64,000 nt of DNA from Annulohypoxylon bovei var. microspora. Taxonomy: Eukaryota; Ascomycota; Sordariomycetes; Xylariales; Hypoxylaceae. The stretch spans positions 62,001 to 126,000 of the forward strand of contig MU405288.1 of NCBI GenBank assembly GCA_022836615.1. The letters are read 5' to 3'. Of this stretch, positions 62,032 through 64,000 are shown piece after piece; within the stretch, counting starts at the first letter, position 1; each line of letters starts with the position of its first letter. Below the pieces are notes generated by a model that saw only the letters and a program-made list of their open reading frames with translations, was not told the origin of the DNA and ran no database searches. Both the position numbers and the translations under genes were made by a program.

Positions 62032-64000
62032 TTAAATGAAATTCGCTCCGTAACAAAGCAAAAGTCGAACAAGGTGTTCATCTCCGTAAGTGCATGCCCA
62101 ATGCAGTGGTGTACAACCAAGGTCGCCTGTAGCTTCAACATCAGCCTTACGATCTAGAAGAATCTTAACAGCGCCTAAAGGCCTGTAATAACATGCCTCC
62201 CACAATGGAGTGAGGCATAGATTGGTTTTAGCTTCAATCTCTGCATTATAGTCGAATAGAAGTCGGATTATTTCTATTTGTTTCCCGGCATATGCGTAGT
62301 GCAATGGGGTTTGAGATTGATAGTCCTTAGTTTCAATATTTGCGTTATGATCGAGAAGGAGTTGAACTATCTCTATTTGTCTATCGCCACATACGTAATG
62401 CAATAGGGTTTAAGATTGATAGTCTTTAGCTTTAATATTTGCGTTATGATCGAGAAGGAGTTAAACCATCTCTATTTGCCTATTGCCATATGCGTAGTGC
62501 AGTAGGGTTTGACCTTGATCGTTTTTAGCTTCAATATCTGCGTTATGATCGAGAAGGAGTTGAACCATCTCTATTTGCCCATCGTCACATGCGTAGTGCA
62601 ATAGGGTTTAAGATTAATAATCCTTAGCTTCAATATTTGCGTTATGATCGAAAAGGAGTTGAACCATCTTTATTTGCCTATTGTTACATGCGTAATGTAA
62701 TAGGGTTTGAGATTGATAATCCTTAGCTTTAATATCTGCGTTATGATCGAGAAGGAGTTAAACCATCTCTATTTGCCCATCGTTACATGTGAAGTGCAGT
62801 AGGGTTTAACCTTGATCGTTTTTAGCTTCAATATCTGCGCCATGGTTAAGTAGAAGTTCGACGGCCCTTATTCGCCTAGTGTAACATGCGTAGTGCAATA
62901 CGGTGCATTCCCACGCATCAGTTCCATGTATATCAGCTCCATGTTTAATCAATATATCAATCATGGCTTCTTGCTCATAAAAAACTATCCCAAGGAGTGT
63001 TTCGTTTATTTCAGTTGTGTTTGGAAAGGTCTGAAAAAGTTGCCGCGTGAGTGTTTCTCGGCCCGTTGAAGCTGCCCACAGGAGACAATTCGTCGGGGAG
63101 CCAGATTTAACCCAATCTTGATAGTCATCTTCGGTCGTAACGTTTATCGCATCCCCTAAAATTTCTCTAGCTTCGAGTCTTGTGGGAGTTGTGTCTAGAT
63201 CTCGGCGACTATCTTGTGGCGTGTTGAACGAGGACTTTGGACCACGGGTTGCAGCCACGGCCATGGCATAATGCTGCTGGTTGATGTGATCTCTTTTTGA
63301 TACTCCTTCTAGTCTTCGACGGATAATATCGATCTCGCTGCTCGTTTTCTCGGGGAATTCTTCCAGGGCTATCTTTAAATTGTCTTCAGCTAAACTTAGT
63401 TCCCCTATCTTAAAGTGAGAAACCCCGAGACAGTAGTAAAGTTGTAAGGAACTGTCTAGAATGCTATTTTGAGACGAATGTTGGAATATGATATGTTCTA
63501 GGGCACTGGAAAGGAAAGTTTTTGCTTCCTTAAATCGAGCATTACAGAAGTATATATACCCAAAATATTGAGTGATACTTGCATGCTGATGAGCATAACG
63601 GCCAGTAGGAGGTTGGAGATCAGTAGAGTTGATGGTTTTGTTGATCAAAGAACTAATGTGATCAACCCAGGCTAGACATGCTCGTGAAATGTGTGAATCC
63701 GAAATGAAACTACCCATTGGCCTACGCAGGAATTAGCTTTAACAGTCAGAGAGCCAAGAATATTGAAATAAACGAACCAGTCGAGGTTCCCCTCTCCTCG
63801 GCAAAGAACGTTGCCTAACCCTAGAGCCGTAAATATGATCCACTGATCCTTATTCTCGTCCGGAATTTCGGTAAGCCACTGACAGATAGCTCGGTGTAAT
63901 ATTATCGATTCTGGGGACTTGGCGGATGCGACCGTAGACTTAACTAGGCAGACGTCCTCAAGAAGATTGAGATGGCGGCGAAATCTGCATTCTGCTTTAG
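62032..64000 (-). pseudogene. Ankyrin-repeat (probable NLR/STAND type) gene, 5' end outside window, six in-frame stops in repeats
   Basis: The frame is open at the right edge: 64000-63778 encodes a winged-helix-like stretch (HLNLLEDVCLVK, ILHRAICQWLTEI) as found after NB-ARC domains. A 56-bp intron (63777-63722, GTTCGT, branch GCTAAT, GTAG) joins it to 63721, then WPMGSFISDSH. Next come a helical, TPR-like region (KEAKTFLSSALEH, GELSLAEDNLKIALEEF) and ankyrin repeats from about 63040. From 62808 down, the 99-bp repeats contain TAA stops at 62806-62808, 62758-62760, 62614-62616, 62608-62610, 62461-62463 and 62410-62412. The last repeats (62403-62032) are open to LLLCYGANFI. If translation ends at 62806 the protein keeps about three repeats. 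The ATG at 63717 is internal. Confidence 0.75.
62330..62870 (-). repeat. Tandem 99-bp ankyrin units with C-to-T damage
   Basis: About five near-identical units of 97-102 bp, each coding for an LLHYACxxxQIEMVQLLLDHNANIEAKD-type ankyrin repeat. The phrase GATCGAGAAGGAGTT (plus strand) recurs about every 99 bp, at about 62350, 62449, 62548, 62647 and 62746. Confidence 0.85.

Overview
The window is nuclear DNA of a filamentous ascomycete (Pezizomycotina, most likely a Sordariomycete). The grounds are genes split by many short GT-AG introns of about 45-140 bp with CTAAC-type branch sites, typical fungal families (Pth11-like receptor, Bna7, Pff1, UreD, Ure2-type GST), dispersed ACCTAGGT-rich intergenic sequence, and a long AT-rich block with the mark of repeat-induced point mutation (RIP). 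Gene models below were spliced by hand from reading frames and splice motifs. All the finished multi-exon models close in frame.

Layout. 1-3.6 kb: C-terminal half of a Dal5/Tna1-type MFS permease and kynurenine formamidase BNA7. 7.2-14.2 kb: a 7-TM rhodopsin-domain receptor, RNA polymerase III subunit RPC4 and urease accessory protein ureD. 14.9-24.4 kb: housekeeping genes SCC3 (cohesin), POT1 (telomere) and SRP1 (importin alpha). 24.4-28.3 kb: gene-poor, with a purine microsatellite, a GC-rich segment and a possible spliced minus-strand transcript. 28.4-39.4 kb: a 15-exon gene joining a protein kinase domain, a Gly-rich repeat linker and an NQCG/GHW domain that looks like a cysteine peptidase. 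This gene is cut near its 3' end by a 6,984-bp LTR retrotransposon. 39.4-40.9 kb: a small inverted-repeat element. 41-47.7 kb: two small secreted proteins, a disordered protein and an SDR oxidoreductase. 49.1-56.9 kb: vacuolar protease PFF1, branchpoint-binding protein MSL5 and a GST. 58.4-61.7 kb: an atypical Rho GTPase and a peroxisomal crotonase. 62-64 kb: the 3' part of an ankyrin-repeat gene with six TAA stops in its repeats.

The main discovery is the retrotransposon insertion. Its 317-bp LTRs are co-linear without gaps, start TG and end CA, and are flanked by a 5-bp duplication (GCCAT). The first LTR bases supply the stop codon that now ends the kinase/NQCG gene. The missing 41 codons, still open, lie beyond the second LTR. 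The whole element is reduced to AT-rich, ORF-free sequence, and the ankyrin array at the right edge carries the same C-to-T type of change. Genome defence against repeats has therefore shaped both accessory loci, while the housekeeping blocks between them look untouched. No tRNA, rRNA or CRISPR array was found.
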